From the NCBI GenBank assembly GCA_022839785.1, contig JALHJW010000005.1, forward strand, positions 123,755-187,754: a stretch of 64,000 nt of DNA, in the 5' to 3' direction. Below the pieces are notes generated by a model, which searched no databases, had not been told where the DNA came from, and saw only the letters and a program-made list of their open reading frames with translations. The stretch is from Desulfovibrio sp. (GTDB taxonomy: Bacteria > Desulfobacterota > Desulfovibrionia > Desulfovibrionales > Desulfovibrionaceae). A program made the translations under genes and the position numbers. Shown piece after piece: positions 50,765 through 60,833 of the stretch. Every line of letters starts with the position of its first letter. The first letter of the stretch is position 1.

Positions 50765-51034
50765 GCGTTTGTCTATCAACTTCGAAGAGCAAAGTTTTGA
50801 TTTATTTTTTTGATATATAAGAAATGTTCATGTTCATTGAACGAACATCGGCGCTTTTTCGCTTACCATATTCGATATTCTCGTCATGGCGAAAGATTCC
50901 GCTGTTCTGGACCATAATTTCTCCCTGCCTTGGAATTCCGCCTTCTTGTGCTGATCCCAAAGCCTTGCCCAAAGTAGTAGTACCACCCTCGCGAGCGGCG
51001 GAATTTGTTAAGTTTAGCAACATTCCGGAACCGC
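50765..51034. other. Remainder of the low-GC patch, no clear gene
   Basis: AT-rich near 50780-50830, rising to host G+C by about 51030. An open minus-strand frame of 73 codons (50802-51023) is present, but I recognise no family and it lacks a ribosome site. It may be the remnant of a gene truncated when the patch was acquired. Confidence 0.35.
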
Positions 51035-51060
51035 GCCGGGGAGGGCGGGCCCTCCCCGGC
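51035..51060 (-). terminator. Terminator hairpin after the VWA-OmpA gene
   Basis: An 11-bp GC stem (51035-51045 with 51050-51060, 4-nt loop), 10 bp past the stop at 51070 on the minus strand. Confidence 0.65.
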
Positions 51061-51069
51061 GGGCGGGGA

Positions 51070-52212
51070 TCAGCGCTTCTCGTACAGGCCCTTGAAGACG
51101 GCCTCGACGCGACGGTTCTGGGCGCGGCCCTCGTCCGTGTCGTTGGAGGCGATGGGGCGGGTCTTGCCGAAGCCCTGGCCGGTGACGCGGGCGGGATCGA
51201 CGCCCAGCTTCTTCTCGATGTAGTCCTCCACGGCCTTGGCGCGGCGGTCGGAGAGCTTCAGGTTGTAGGCCTCGGTGCCGCGGCCGTCGGTGTGGCCCTC
51301 GATGGACACGGTGGCGCCGGGGTTGGCCTTCAGCAGGTTGGCCACCTTCTCGACCTCGGGCACGTACATGGGCTTGATGTCGGACTTGTCGAAGTCGAAG
51401 AGGATCTCAAGGCGCATCTTGAGCGGGATGGAGCAGCCGTCGGCGTCCACCTTGTGGTCGCGCGGGGTGTTCGGGCACTTGTCGCGCGAGTCGGGCACGC
51501 CGTCCATGTCGGTGTCCGGATCGTACGCGGCCTCGGTGTAGAAGACGTCCTTGACGAACTGGGCGCGCTTGGCCGGGTCGGCGAGGTCCGCGGTGGAGGT
51601 CCGCACGCCGCAGTTGCCGATGGCCGAAAGCTCGTCGAGCAGCGCCTGGCCGGATTCCCTGGTGGCGTAGCTCACGGTGTGGAAGCAGATGTTTCCGCCG
51701 GACTTCTTGTGGATGCCCTCCGCGGCGAGGATGGGATCGCGGCCCGCGTTGGAGCCGCCGTCGGAGAAGAGGATCACCGCGGTCTTGCCCGCGAGGCCCG
51801 GGTAGTCGGCGTAGAACGCGTTCAGGCCGTCGCCCAGCGGGGTGGAGGGGCCGAGCAGGGTCTTGTCGGCCACGGCCGTGCCCAGGGGGTCGAAGGCCTT
51901 GGCGTAGGCCGCGCGGTTGTAGACCGCGAGGTCGTTGTACTTCTTGTAGGAGGCCACGGTGGAGAGGCCGCCCTTGTAGCCCAGCTCGGGGATGAGTTCG
52001 TTGACGGCCTTGAGGTCCGCCAGGGCCAGCTGCGCCTTGGCCTTGCCGCTGTCCTTGTAGGACCAGGACATGGAGCCGGACATGTCGAAGAGGATGACGA
52101 AGTTGTCCACCTTGGGGATCATCTTCGTGGCCGCGACGGCCGGGGCCTGGGTCAGGAGCGTGCCGGCCAGCGCGAGGACGGCTGCCAGTGCTGCACAGGT
52201 GCGGGTTTTCAT
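51070..52212 (-). CDS. VWA-domain OmpA-family outer-membrane/periplasmic protein
   Basis: A 380-residue protein from ATG 52212 with a signal peptide (residues 1-28, ending AVA). The VWA domain has 'VILFDMSGSMSW' (MIDAS DxSxS, about 40-51). A thrombospondin-type-3-like calcium repeat 'DPDTDMDGVPDSRDKCPNTP' joins it to an OmpA C-terminal domain ('ILFDFDKSDIKP', 'IEGHTDGRG', 'LSDRRAKAVEDYI') that binds peptidoglycan. No N-terminal barrel. It probably sits at the cell wall with an exposed adhesive or ion-regulated VWA head. Tandem repeats in the leader (52226-52263) precede it. Confidence 0.9.
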   Translation of the reverse strand: MKTRTCAALAAVLALAGTLLTQAPAVAATKMIPKVDNFVILFDMSGSMSWSYKDSGKAKAQLALADLKAVNELIPELGYKGGLSTVASYKKYNDLAVYNRAAYAKAFDPLGTAVADKTLLGPSTPLGDGLNAFYADYPGLAGKTAVILFSDGGSNAGRDPILAAEGIHKKSGGNICFHTVSYATRESGQALLDELSAIGNCGVRTSTADLADPAKRAQFVKDVFYTEAAYDPDTDMDGVPDSRDKCPNTPRDHKVDADGCSIPLKMRLEILFDFDKSDIKPMYVPEVEKVANLLKANPGATVSIEGHTDGRGTEAYNLKLSDRRAKAVEDYIEKKLGVDPARVTGQGFGKTRPIASNDTDEGRAQNRRVEAVFKGLYEKR

Positions 52213-52225
52213 GGGTCCATCCTTT

Positions 52226-52263
52226 GGTTGTGCGACAGTGAAAAACGTTTGCGCAACGGTGAA
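52226..52263 (-). repeat. Tandem repeats in the VWA-OmpA leader
   Basis: Two imperfect copies of TTCAC-GT-GC-CAA (period 21 bp) lie 15-50 bp upstream of the start on the minus strand. They could be regulator sites or leader structure. If translated they would read FTVAQ twice. Confidence 0.4.
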
Positions 52264-52350
52264 TACGCCACGGATGGACCTGCATATCATAAAAATCCCG
52301 TCCGCCTCAACAGGGAGGGACGAAAAGAGGCGAAAATTCGGGTTTTCCCT

Positions 52351-53883
52351 CTATTTGGTAAAGATGGCGCAGGCGTTCCTGAATATCTTCGTGTAGCGCC
52401 GGGGCTCCTCCAGCAGCGGCCTGCCCGTGGCCTTGGCCAGGCCTTCGAGCATGCCGCCGAAGACCGCGTGGTGCAGGGGGTAGACCGCGTACCAGTAGAG
52501 CAGCCCGGCCAGGCCGCGCGGCAGGAAGCGGGCCAGCAGGGTCAGCTCGGTGGCGTTGCGGCTGATGCGCTCCACGTGGAACTCCAGGAAGGCGTCGCCG
52601 GGCGTGCGCATCTCCGCGTGCAGCAGCAGACGGGAGGGCGGCTCGACCCGCAGCACGCGGAAGAAGTCCAGGGCGTCGCCCTCGCGCAGCTCCTCGGGGT
52701 GGCGGCGGCCGCGCGCGAGGCCCGGCCCGGCTGCGATCCGGTCCACAAGGCCGCGCAGCCGCCAGAGCGCGTCGCCCGCGTACCAGCCGGTCGCGCCGCC
52801 GATGCGCGCGATGTGCGGCCAGAGGTCCTCGGGCGCGGCCTCCAGCACGGCGCGGTAGCCGCACTGCAGCTCCCTGCCGCCCGCGTAGGCCGGGTCGCCG
52901 CACTGCGTCCACTCCGCGGGCCGCGCCTCGCCCGCGTCGCTCCAGCAGGTCTCCACCCGGTTCTGGCGCACCTTGTCCAGGGCGCGGGCCATGGCCTCGC
53001 GGCAGGAGAGGGGCTCAAACGGGACGACGGCGCGGATGGCCGGATCGCGCACCACGCACTCGTTGCGCAGCCCCTCGACGAGCGGCCGGACCAGGGCCGG
53101 GGAGACCGGGGTGAAGAGCCGCAGCCACAGGGCCGAGAGGCGCGGGCTGAGGACGGGCACGGGGACGATCAGGCGACGCCGGAGCCCCGCGGCCTCGGCG
53201 TAGAGGCGGATGAGGTCCTGGTAGGAGAGCACGTCCGGGCCGCCGATGTCGAAGTCGCGGCCCGCGGTCTCGGGACGCTCCAGACAGCCCGCGAGGTAGG
53301 CGAGGACGTCGGAGACGGCGATGGGCTGGGAGCGCGTGCGCACCCAGCGGGGGGTGAGCATCACCGGCAGGTGCTCGGTCAGGCCGCGCAGGATCTCGAA
53401 GGAGGCGCTGCCCGCGCCCAGGATCACGGCGGCGCGCAGCACGGTCACGGCGGCCGGGCCGAGCTTCAGGATCTCGCCGGTCTCGGCGCGCGAGCGCAGG
53501 TGCTCGGAGAGGTCGTCGGCCGCGTCGCCCAGGCCGCCCAGGTAGATGATGCGCGCGAGCCCCGCGTGCTTGGCGGCCTTGACCATGTTGTAGGCGGCGC
53601 GGCGGTCCGCGGCGGCGAAATCGCCCCGGCCGGGCTGCATGGAGTGCACGAGGTAGAAGGCCGCGCCGCAGCCCTCGGCGGCGCGGGCCAGGGCCGCCTC
53701 GTCGTGCAGGTCGGCCTCGGCGATCTGCACGCCGGGATGGCGGCCCCAGGGGCGGCAGGCCAGCTTTCCGGCGGAGCGGCCCACGGCGCGCACGCTGTGG
53801 CCGCGCTCCAGGAGCAGGGGCACGAGACGGCCGCCGACGTAGCCGGTGGCGCCGGTGACGAGGACGGGTTTGGCTTCAGGCAC
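52351..53883 (-). CDS. NAD(P)-binding SDR-type protein with DUF2867 domain
   Basis: A 510-residue protein from GTG 53883 (VPEAKPVLVTGATGYVGG...; GGAG 7 bp upstream). The longer frame to 54135 is spurious, being low-complexity. The N-terminal 300 residues are an atypical short-chain dehydrogenase/NmrA-like Rossmann domain: 'VTGATGYVGGRLVP', 'YLVHSMQPG', 'GGPDVLSYQDLIRLY'. The C-terminal 190 residues are the DUF2867 lipid-binding-like domain. Such proteins are common and of unknown substrate. No operon partner. Confidence 0.85.
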   Translation of the reverse strand: MPEAKPVLVTGATGYVGGRLVPLLLERGHSVRAVGRSAGKLACRPWGRHPGVQIAEADLHDEAALARAAEGCGAAFYLVHSMQPGRGDFAAADRRAAYNMVKAAKHAGLARIIYLGGLGDAADDLSEHLRSRAETGEILKLGPAAVTVLRAAVILGAGSASFEILRGLTEHLPVMLTPRWVRTRSQPIAVSDVLAYLAGCLERPETAGRDFDIGGPDVLSYQDLIRLYAEAAGLRRRLIVPVPVLSPRLSALWLRLFTPVSPALVRPLVEGLRNECVVRDPAIRAVVPFEPLSCREAMARALDKVRQNRVETCWSDAGEARPAEWTQCGDPAYAGGRELQCGYRAVLEAAPEDLWPHIARIGGATGWYAGDALWRLRGLVDRIAAGPGLARGRRHPEELREGDALDFFRVLRVEPPSRLLLHAEMRTPGDAFLEFHVERISRNATELTLLARFLPRGLAGLLYWYAVYPLHHAVFGGMLEGLAKATGRPLLEEPRRYTKIFRNACAIFTK

Positions 53884-54180
53884 GGCGCGCTCCGGCGTAG
53901 AGGGTGGCGGGCGGCCCGCGACGGGCCAGGGCAGGATATACGCAATGCGCCCCCGGGGGGCAAGCCGCGCCCGGCCCCGGCGCCGGGCGCGCAAGACAGG
54001 GACCGGACGCACGGGGCGGCGCGTCCCCCCGCACGGCCGGGCCGCGTCGCCAGAGCCCCCGGCGCGGCGGCGCGTCCTTGGGGGGTGGCGAGCATGTCCT
54101 TGTATTTCAACATGTTGCCATAAAAATACCGGCAACCGTTGACAGCCCCCCAGGAAAAGACTACACGGTCCCTCCTGCGT

Positions 54181-54257
54181 CGGGATGTAGCGCAGACTGG
54201 GAGCGCACCTGAATGGGGTTCAGGGGGTCGGAGGTTCAAATCCTCTCATCCCGACCA
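54181..54257 (+). tRNA. tRNA-Pro (anticodon GGG)
   Basis: A 77-nt cloverleaf: acceptor CGGGATG paired with CATCCCG, anticodon stem CCTGA/TCAGG with loop ATGGGGT (U33, anticodon GGG at 34-36), T-loop TTCAAAT and an encoded CCA (54255-54257). Reads CCC/CCU Pro codons. Its terminator is the hairpin at 54278. Confidence 0.95.
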
Positions 54258-54277
54258 CAGATTTCCCCAAGAGCAAA

Positions 54278-54310
54278 GGGCGGTCGGCCAAAAAGCCGAC
54301 CGCCCTTTTT
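54278..54310 (+). terminator. tRNA-Pro terminator
   Basis: An 11-bp stem (GGGCGGTCGGC with GCCGACCGCCC, 6-nt CAAAAA loop) followed by TTTTT. A canonical intrinsic terminator. A diverged copy of its right arm and flank lies at 57575. Confidence 0.92.
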
Positions 54311-54337
54311 CTGTCCGCTTTGGCCCGCGCGGCCCCG
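54295..54337 (+). repeat. Left copy of imperfect direct repeat bracketing a 3.3-kb segment
   Basis: GCCGACCGCCC...CTGTCCGC... to CGCGCGGCCCC (43 bp, including the tRNA terminator's right arm) matches 57575-57617 at most positions, with six or so differences. It suggests insertion or duplication at the tRNA-Pro 3' end. Confidence 0.65.
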
Positions 54338-54356
54338 CCTCAGGCGGCCGGCGGGG

Positions 54357-54481
54357 CCGGGCCGTGGCTCCGGCTGCAAAGTGCTCCAGCAGACGATCAC
54401 GCGTGCTCTCGCTGAGCCGGCTTTGACGCTGGTGCATATGGCTGCCCCACTGAACCATTCGGCATAGCTAGGACAGCCCCA
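54357..54481 (-). mobile_element. IS1595-type remnant: end plus first codons of the transposase
   Basis: On the minus strand a terminal-repeat-like GGGGCTGTCC (54480-54471) is followed at ATG 54437 by MHQRQSRLSESTRDRLLEHF and AAGATAR, the first 27 residues of IS1595-family transposases (SRLS...RLLEHFxAGxTAR). The frame then loses the family. The rest of the element is absent, so it was truncated when this junction formed. Confidence 0.6.
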
Positions 54482-54729
54482 AGGCCCGACCCTTTGCCGT
54501 TGCGTCAGCGGTCCCACGGACGCTGCATCCTGAAAGACTCTCCGGGCCGCGCAATCGGGTTCGGCCATCGTCCCCAGTTGTGCGGCAAGCCCCGAGTCCC
54601 TTGCCGGGCAATCATCCCCCCACCGCTGTTGTCATCCCTCCCGGAAAAACATATTGCTCCGCCGAAACGTGCGGGAAAGCCCCACAGGCCAATGCTTTCT
54701 GGAGTCCTTTTCCGGAGGAGACACGCAAC
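54482..54729. other. Upstream region of the GNAT/MFS pair
   Basis: About 250 bp without a gene between the IS remnant and ATG 54730; it presumably carries the promoter of that operon. Together with 54311-54481 this is the only gene-free stretch over 300 bp here. Confidence 0.4.
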
Positions 54730-56229
54730 ATGCCCCAGCCAGACAGCAACGCGTCGCGCGTTCGTCTGATTCTGCCGCCCGACAAGGCTTTCCTTCCCGC
54801 CGCCCTCGCCTGCGCCCGCGAAACCGTCGCCGTTTTCGGTCTGTCCGGCCCAGAGGCCAAGCGGTTCGAGCTCGCCCTGGAAGAGGTGCTGGTCAACGTC
54901 ATCGACCACGCTTTCGAGGACGGCCCCGGAGAACCCTTCGAACTCGGTATCGGGCGCGCCGCCTTGGGTGTCGAAGCCGTGATCCTCGAAAAGGGCATCC
55001 CCTTCGATCCGGCAGCCCTGCCCGCCTATGTCCCGCCATCCGGGCCGGAGACGGAGGACGCTCGGGGACTGGGGCTACACCTGGCCCGCTCCTGCCTGGA
55101 CGAGCTCGAATTCAGCCTCCTGGGCGCGGAGGGCAAGAAGACCCGCCTCTACAAGCACTTCCCCCCCGAGGATGCACCTGTCCGCCGCCAGGACGGGGAG
55201 CGTCCCCAGCCCGGCCGCGGCAAACGCCGCAACGTCAGCTATGCCATTCGCCCCTTTGCGCCGGGCGACGCCATCAACATCGCCCGCTGCGCCTGGCGGC
55301 TGCACGGCTACACCTTCTACGACGAGAACGTCTATCAGCCGGAGCGCATCCAGGCCCTCAACGCAGGCGGGTGGATGCTCTCCCTCATCGCCGCCACCCC
55401 GGACGACGAGTTCGTGGCCCACGGTGCCCTGGTCTTCGAGGACCCGGCCGACCTCACGGCCGAGCTGACCTATCTGTTGCGCGACTTCTCGCTGCGCGCC
55501 CAGAACTGCACCGACGACATCATCGCCGAGCTCTTCGCCCTGGGGCGCGCCCGGAATCTCGCCGGCATCACCGCCCACGTCGTGGCCACCCACTCCCACA
55601 CCCAGCGCATGTCCAGCCGCCAAAGAGCGGTGGAATGCGGCCTGGAGCTCGGCTGCAGCCAGGCGGACTGGGACTTCAAATGGCTCGACGGCGCAGCAGC
55701 GCAGCGCATCAGCGAAGTGGTCTACTTCATTCCGCTGCATATGCCACCCGCGCGCAAGCTCTACCCCCCGGCCCGCCACCGGGACATGGTTCGCGCCATA
55801 TACGGGCGCATGGGCGCGGTGTACGAGTTTCTCGCCCCTCAAACCGTTTCGGCCCCGCCGGAAGAGCCGACGCGGCTCGATGTGACCGTTCATCACAAGG
55901 CAGGAAACGCGGAAATCACCGTCCTCGCCATCGGCCCCGATTTCGCCCATGCCCTGGCCGATCAGGTCCGCTCCCTCACAGGGCAAGGCGTGGCGCACAT
56001 CCTGCTCTCCCTGGACATGGCCGACCCTGCCGCTTGCTCCGCCGGGCCGGAACTGGAAGCCCTAGGCTTCTTTTTCAGCGGCGCCCATCCAGGCGCCGAC
56101 GGATCGGACCGCATCTTCCTGCAGTGGTACTCCGGGCCGCCAATCGATTTCGAGTCCATCAAACTCGCCAGCGACGAGGCGCTAGAGATCCTTTCCCACA
56201 TCCAGAAACAACTCCAGGAGCTCTTGTGA
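54730..56229 (+). CDS. Anti-sigma-kinase-like ATPase fused to a GNAT domain
   Basis: A 499-residue protein; GGAGGAG lies 9 bp before ATG 54730. Residues 10-150 are an HATPase_c_2 (RsbW/SpoIIAB-like) domain with N-box 'ELALEEVLVNVIDHAF' and G-box 'ARGLGLHLARSCLDEL'. Residues about 170-330 are GNAT-like ('YAIRPFAPGDAINIARCAW'). The C-terminal part is of the same kind but unrecognised. Proteins of this layout occur with PFL-like or MFS genes in deltaproteobacteria and probably sense a signal to modify the transporter partner; the next gene is an MFS transporter with overlapping stop/start. Function inferred only. Confidence 0.75.
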   Translation: MPQPDSNASRVRLILPPDKAFLPAALACARETVAVFGLSGPEAKRFELALEEVLVNVIDHAFEDGPGEPFELGIGRAALGVEAVILEKGIPFDPAALPAYVPPSGPETEDARGLGLHLARSCLDELEFSLLGAEGKKTRLYKHFPPEDAPVRRQDGERPQPGRGKRRNVSYAIRPFAPGDAINIARCAWRLHGYTFYDENVYQPERIQALNAGGWMLSLIAATPDDEFVAHGALVFEDPADLTAELTYLLRDFSLRAQNCTDDIIAELFALGRARNLAGITAHVVATHSHTQRMSSRQRAVECGLELGCSQADWDFKWLDGAAAQRISEVVYFIPLHMPPARKLYPPARHRDMVRAIYGRMGAVYEFLAPQTVSAPPEEPTRLDVTVHHKAGNAEITVLAIGPDFAHALADQVRSLTGQGVAHILLSLDMADPAACSAGPELEALGFFFSGAHPGADGSDRIFLQWYSGPPIDFESIKLASDEALEILSHIQKQLQELL

Positions 56230-57431
56230 CATACGCTTCGCCCCGCGTCCGCGACGGCATGTACTACGCGGCCTTCCTCCTGGTGGAGCTGTTCGCCGCG
56301 CTGGAGGTCACGGCCATGCTCGTGGCGGCCCCGGCAGCCTCGGCCCGCATGGGAGGGCTTGGAGAAGGGCTGATGCTGAGCAGCTACCTCTACCCCGTCT
56401 TCGGCTGCATGGTGCTCTTCATACTCCTGCACGCCGCCATCCAGCGCCGTTGCTCGGCCCTGGGATTCATGCTCGGAGGCCTGGCGTTCTTCGTGGCGGG
56501 CAACGTCATCTGCGCGGTCACAAGTTCACAGGGGGCATTCCTCCTTGGCCGGGCGGTCCAGGGCGTGGGCGGTGCCGCCACCTTCGGCGGGCAGCTCTGG
56601 ACGGCGGGAGAATACTACCGGCGCACCATCACCCGCCCAATGTTCTTCGGCGAGTGCGGCGCAGCCTTGGGCATCGTGGCCGGCCCCCTGGTCGGAGGCT
56701 TCCTCGCCAGCATCTCCCCCGAGAGTTGGCGGCTCATCTTCGTACTCAACGCCGGACTCGGCGTCCTGACAGCGGGCCTGTCCCTGGCGGCCTTGGCCGG
56801 GCGGACGCCGCCTGAACACGACGATTCGATGCTCGCGGTCTCGTGCCTAGGCCGCGGCATGGCCGCCCTGATCCTCGCGCAACTCACGGTCTCGGCCTTG
56901 GCCGTGGGCATGGAATTCTGCGTCTCGGACTACCTGCAGAACGTGCAAGGCAAAGGTCCCTTGTTCGTCGGTCTGCTGACCCTGGCGGCCTCGGTCGGAG
57001 CGATCGCGGGCAGCTATGCGGTCATGGCCCTGGACCGCGGGTTCGCCCGTCTGGCGCGGGCAGGGGTCTGGCTCATGGTCACCGCGGTCATCGCGGTCGG
57101 GATGCTCCTCGCCGACCGGCCCGAGGCCGCAGCCGTTCCCATCTTCGCCGTCGGAGTCGCTCTGGGCATGGCCCAGATGGCGATATACGTCCTGCTCGTC
57201 GCCATCACCCCGCAGGAACGCTTCGTCCTGATCTCGCTCGTCTACCTTCTGGCCATGCAGTCGGGGAACGCCCTCGGCATACAAGGCATAGAGCTGGCGG
57301 GGCTCACCGCGTCCTCTCCGTTCCTTCTTCTGACGCTTCTCAGCCTTCCCTGCGCGGCCTTCGCGCTCTGGTTCAGCCTACGGGCTCCCCTGCCGTCTCT
57401 CGGAAATCCTGGTCGAAAAGGCCGCTCCTGA
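56226..57431 (+). CDS. MFS transporter
   Basis: GTG 56226 (VTYASPRVRDGMYY...) overlaps the previous TGA by 4 bp. A 401-residue protein with about 12 membrane segments. 'GRAVQGVGGAATFGGQLW' resembles the MFS motif C region and 'GECGAALGIVAGPLVGGFLASIS' the motif C proper (GxxxGPxxGG), typical of the drug:H+ antiporter DHA group. It could export a drug or small metabolite. Coupling to the ATPase/GNAT gene suggests joint function. Slightly lower G+C than the core genes, and inside the repeat-bounded segment. Confidence 0.85.
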   Translation: MTYASPRVRDGMYYAAFLLVELFAALEVTAMLVAAPAASARMGGLGEGLMLSSYLYPVFGCMVLFILLHAAIQRRCSALGFMLGGLAFFVAGNVICAVTSSQGAFLLGRAVQGVGGAATFGGQLWTAGEYYRRTITRPMFFGECGAALGIVAGPLVGGFLASISPESWRLIFVLNAGLGVLTAGLSLAALAGRTPPEHDDSMLAVSCLGRGMAALILAQLTVSALAVGMEFCVSDYLQNVQGKGPLFVGLLTLAASVGAIAGSYAVMALDRGFARLARAGVWLMVTAVIAVGMLLADRPEAAAVPIFAVGVALGMAQMAIYVLLVAITPQERFVLISLVYLLAMQSGNALGIQGIELAGLTASSPFLLLTLLSLPCAAFALWFSLRAPLPSLGNPGRKGRS

Positions 57432-57574
57432 AAACCACGGAGGTCTGGATCTGCGGTCCGGCTCGCGCCGACAAAACACGCCCGGGCCGGCGGGCCCCCG
57501 GCAGCGCTTTCGGAGAGATGCCGGAGCACGCAAGAGAGGTGGTCCCCAAAAATCGGACAGGCGGTTACGGTGTG

Positions 57575-57617
57575 GCCGACCGCCCCTTGTCTGTCCGTTT
57601 CGCCCCGCGCGGCCCGG
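57575..57617 (+). repeat. Right copy of imperfect direct repeat bracketing the 3.3-kb segment
   Basis: Matches 54295-54337, the arm of the tRNA-Pro terminator plus flank. Here the terminator is degenerate: the left arm has GGCGGTTACGG and the T-run is CTTGT. Confidence 0.65.
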
Positions 57618-57628
57618 CGGTGCGGGGA

Positions 57629-57850
57629 TCAGCGCCTGGCTGGAGGCTCTTCCCAGGGACAGGCGATGGAAAAAGCGCTCCAGAGCGCGCGAACGATGCC
57701 GATAGCCACGCTCATGAGAAGGGCTCCGAGGAGGCAGGCCGCGCCGGCGGCTCCCTCGCCCGGCCGGACGTGGGGCAGGAACAGGCCGCCAAGCAGTCCC
57801 CAGAGGAGCAGCACGCAGAGGCGGTAGGCCCAGATGTGGAGGACGGTCAT
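57629..57850 (-). CDS. Small two-segment membrane protein
   Basis: A 73-residue protein, MTVLHIWAYRLCVLLLWGLL..., with hydrophobic segments at about residues 8-25 and 36-60 and a short polar tail. GGGAGAGAGC lies 4 bp before the ATG. No family recognised. It stands alone between the MFS segment and the hybrid kinase. Confidence 0.55.
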   Translation of the reverse strand: MTVLHIWAYRLCVLLLWGLLGGLFLPHVRPGEGAAGAACLLGALLMSVAIGIVRALWSAFSIACPWEEPPARR

Positions 57851-57895
57851 GCTCTCTCCCTGCCCGCGGCGCGGATACGTGGTCTGTCCATCGCC

Positions 57896-57940
57896 CTAGT
57901 GTGACGTCCGCACAATACGCAAAGCCGTATTTTGCGGAAG
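57896..57940. repeat. Intergenic hairpin repeat, copy 1
   Basis: CTAGTGTGACGTCCGCACAA and following bases match 63872 onward (26 identical bases, then close similarity). A 12-bp stem (57908-57919 with 57926-57937, one mismatch) is formed. It lies about 65 bp past the hybrid kinase stop. Confidence 0.7.
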
Positions 57941-58005
57941 ACCGCCGCGTTGCTGTCGCCATCCGTAAGACTCGCGCAAAGCGCTCGCCTAACGGCTGCC
58001 GCGCG

Positions 58006-60237
<2,232 letters not shown>

Positions 60238-60558
60238 GGTCGCTCCGCGTCTTAGGAATAGGCTCCTGCATACCACAAGGCGCACGCGAGAGGAACTTTT
60301 ATAATCACAAGCCGCACAAGATCAGTCGCGAACGGTTGCCGTGGCTGCGTTTCGGCCGGTTTCCCGGCCGCGCGGCCGGCAGGACCGGGCCCGGAGCGGG
60401 GGGAAGGGGGGCGGTCCAAGCCGGACGCCGGACGTAGCGTCCGTGCCACGCCTTGCTAAAGAGGGGAGTGTCTGGTGGAGACGTGTTGTATACAGGGGGA
60501 GTTTGTTCCGCATCGGACAAGGCCTGGACCGCAAAATCCTTTTCCGGTCGCTTGATTT
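60238..60558. other. Gene-free region between the hybrid kinase and the toxin-antitoxin pair
   Basis: About 320 bp with the kinase promoter (minus) and nothing gene-like. A TATAAT hexamer at 60300-60305 lacks a matching -35 at normal spacing. Confidence 0.4.
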
Positions 60559-60579
60559 TTGCACAATAAGTGCATACCT
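60551..60579 (+). promoter_or_regulatory. Candidate promoter/operator of the toxin-antitoxin pair
   Basis: TTGATT (60551) is followed after 17 bp by TACCTG; the spacer holds a perfect inverted repeat TGCAC-AATAA-GTGCA (60559-60573). About 60 bp before ATG 60636. Autoregulation through such a repeat is typical of toxin-antitoxin operons. Confidence 0.4.
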
Positions 60580-60635
60580 GTCTCGTGTCAGGAAACACGT
60601 TCCCACCTTTGCCAGGTCGAAGGACGGGGGAAAGC

Positions 60636-60833
60636 ATGCCGCCAGTCGTAAAAAAATCATCACTTGCAAATAAGTTCGCCAAGAGACGGGAATTGTTCCT
60701 GTGCTCTGTTGCGTCCATTGAACTGAGCGAGCGCGACATGCAGTCCATCGCCTCTTCGATCGAAAACCCTTCGGAGCCGAATGAGCGTTTGCGGAAGGCC
60801 TTCAAACGCGCAGAATACCTGTTTGTCCGCTGA
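60636..60833 (+). CDS. Shortened DUF1778-like antitoxin
   Basis: A 65-residue protein from ATG 60636 (GGGGGAAAG before it). The last 35 residues, 'IELSERDMQSIASSIENPSE' and 'NERLRKAFKR', match the C-terminal toxin-neutralising part of DUF1778/TacA-type antitoxins (LsexdxxxxxxxLenPxxPNexL). The ribbon-helix-helix DNA-binding half that normally precedes it (about 45 residues) is absent; upstream codons in the frame do not supply it. TGATG overlap with the toxin gene is retained. It may neutralise without repressing. Confidence 0.7.
   Translation: MPPVVKKSSLANKFAKRRELFLCSVASIELSERDMQSIASSIENPSEPNERLRKAFKRAEYLFVR

Noticed and set aside
50802..51023. 73-codon minus-strand open frame in the low-GC patch
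   Set aside because: No ribosome site, no recognised family; kept only as a note that it may be a gene remnant.
50824..54123. 1,099-codon plus-strand frame crossing from the low-GC patch into the OmpA/SDR genes
   Set aside because: Antisense to two solid genes, low-complexity beyond the patch and without start signals.
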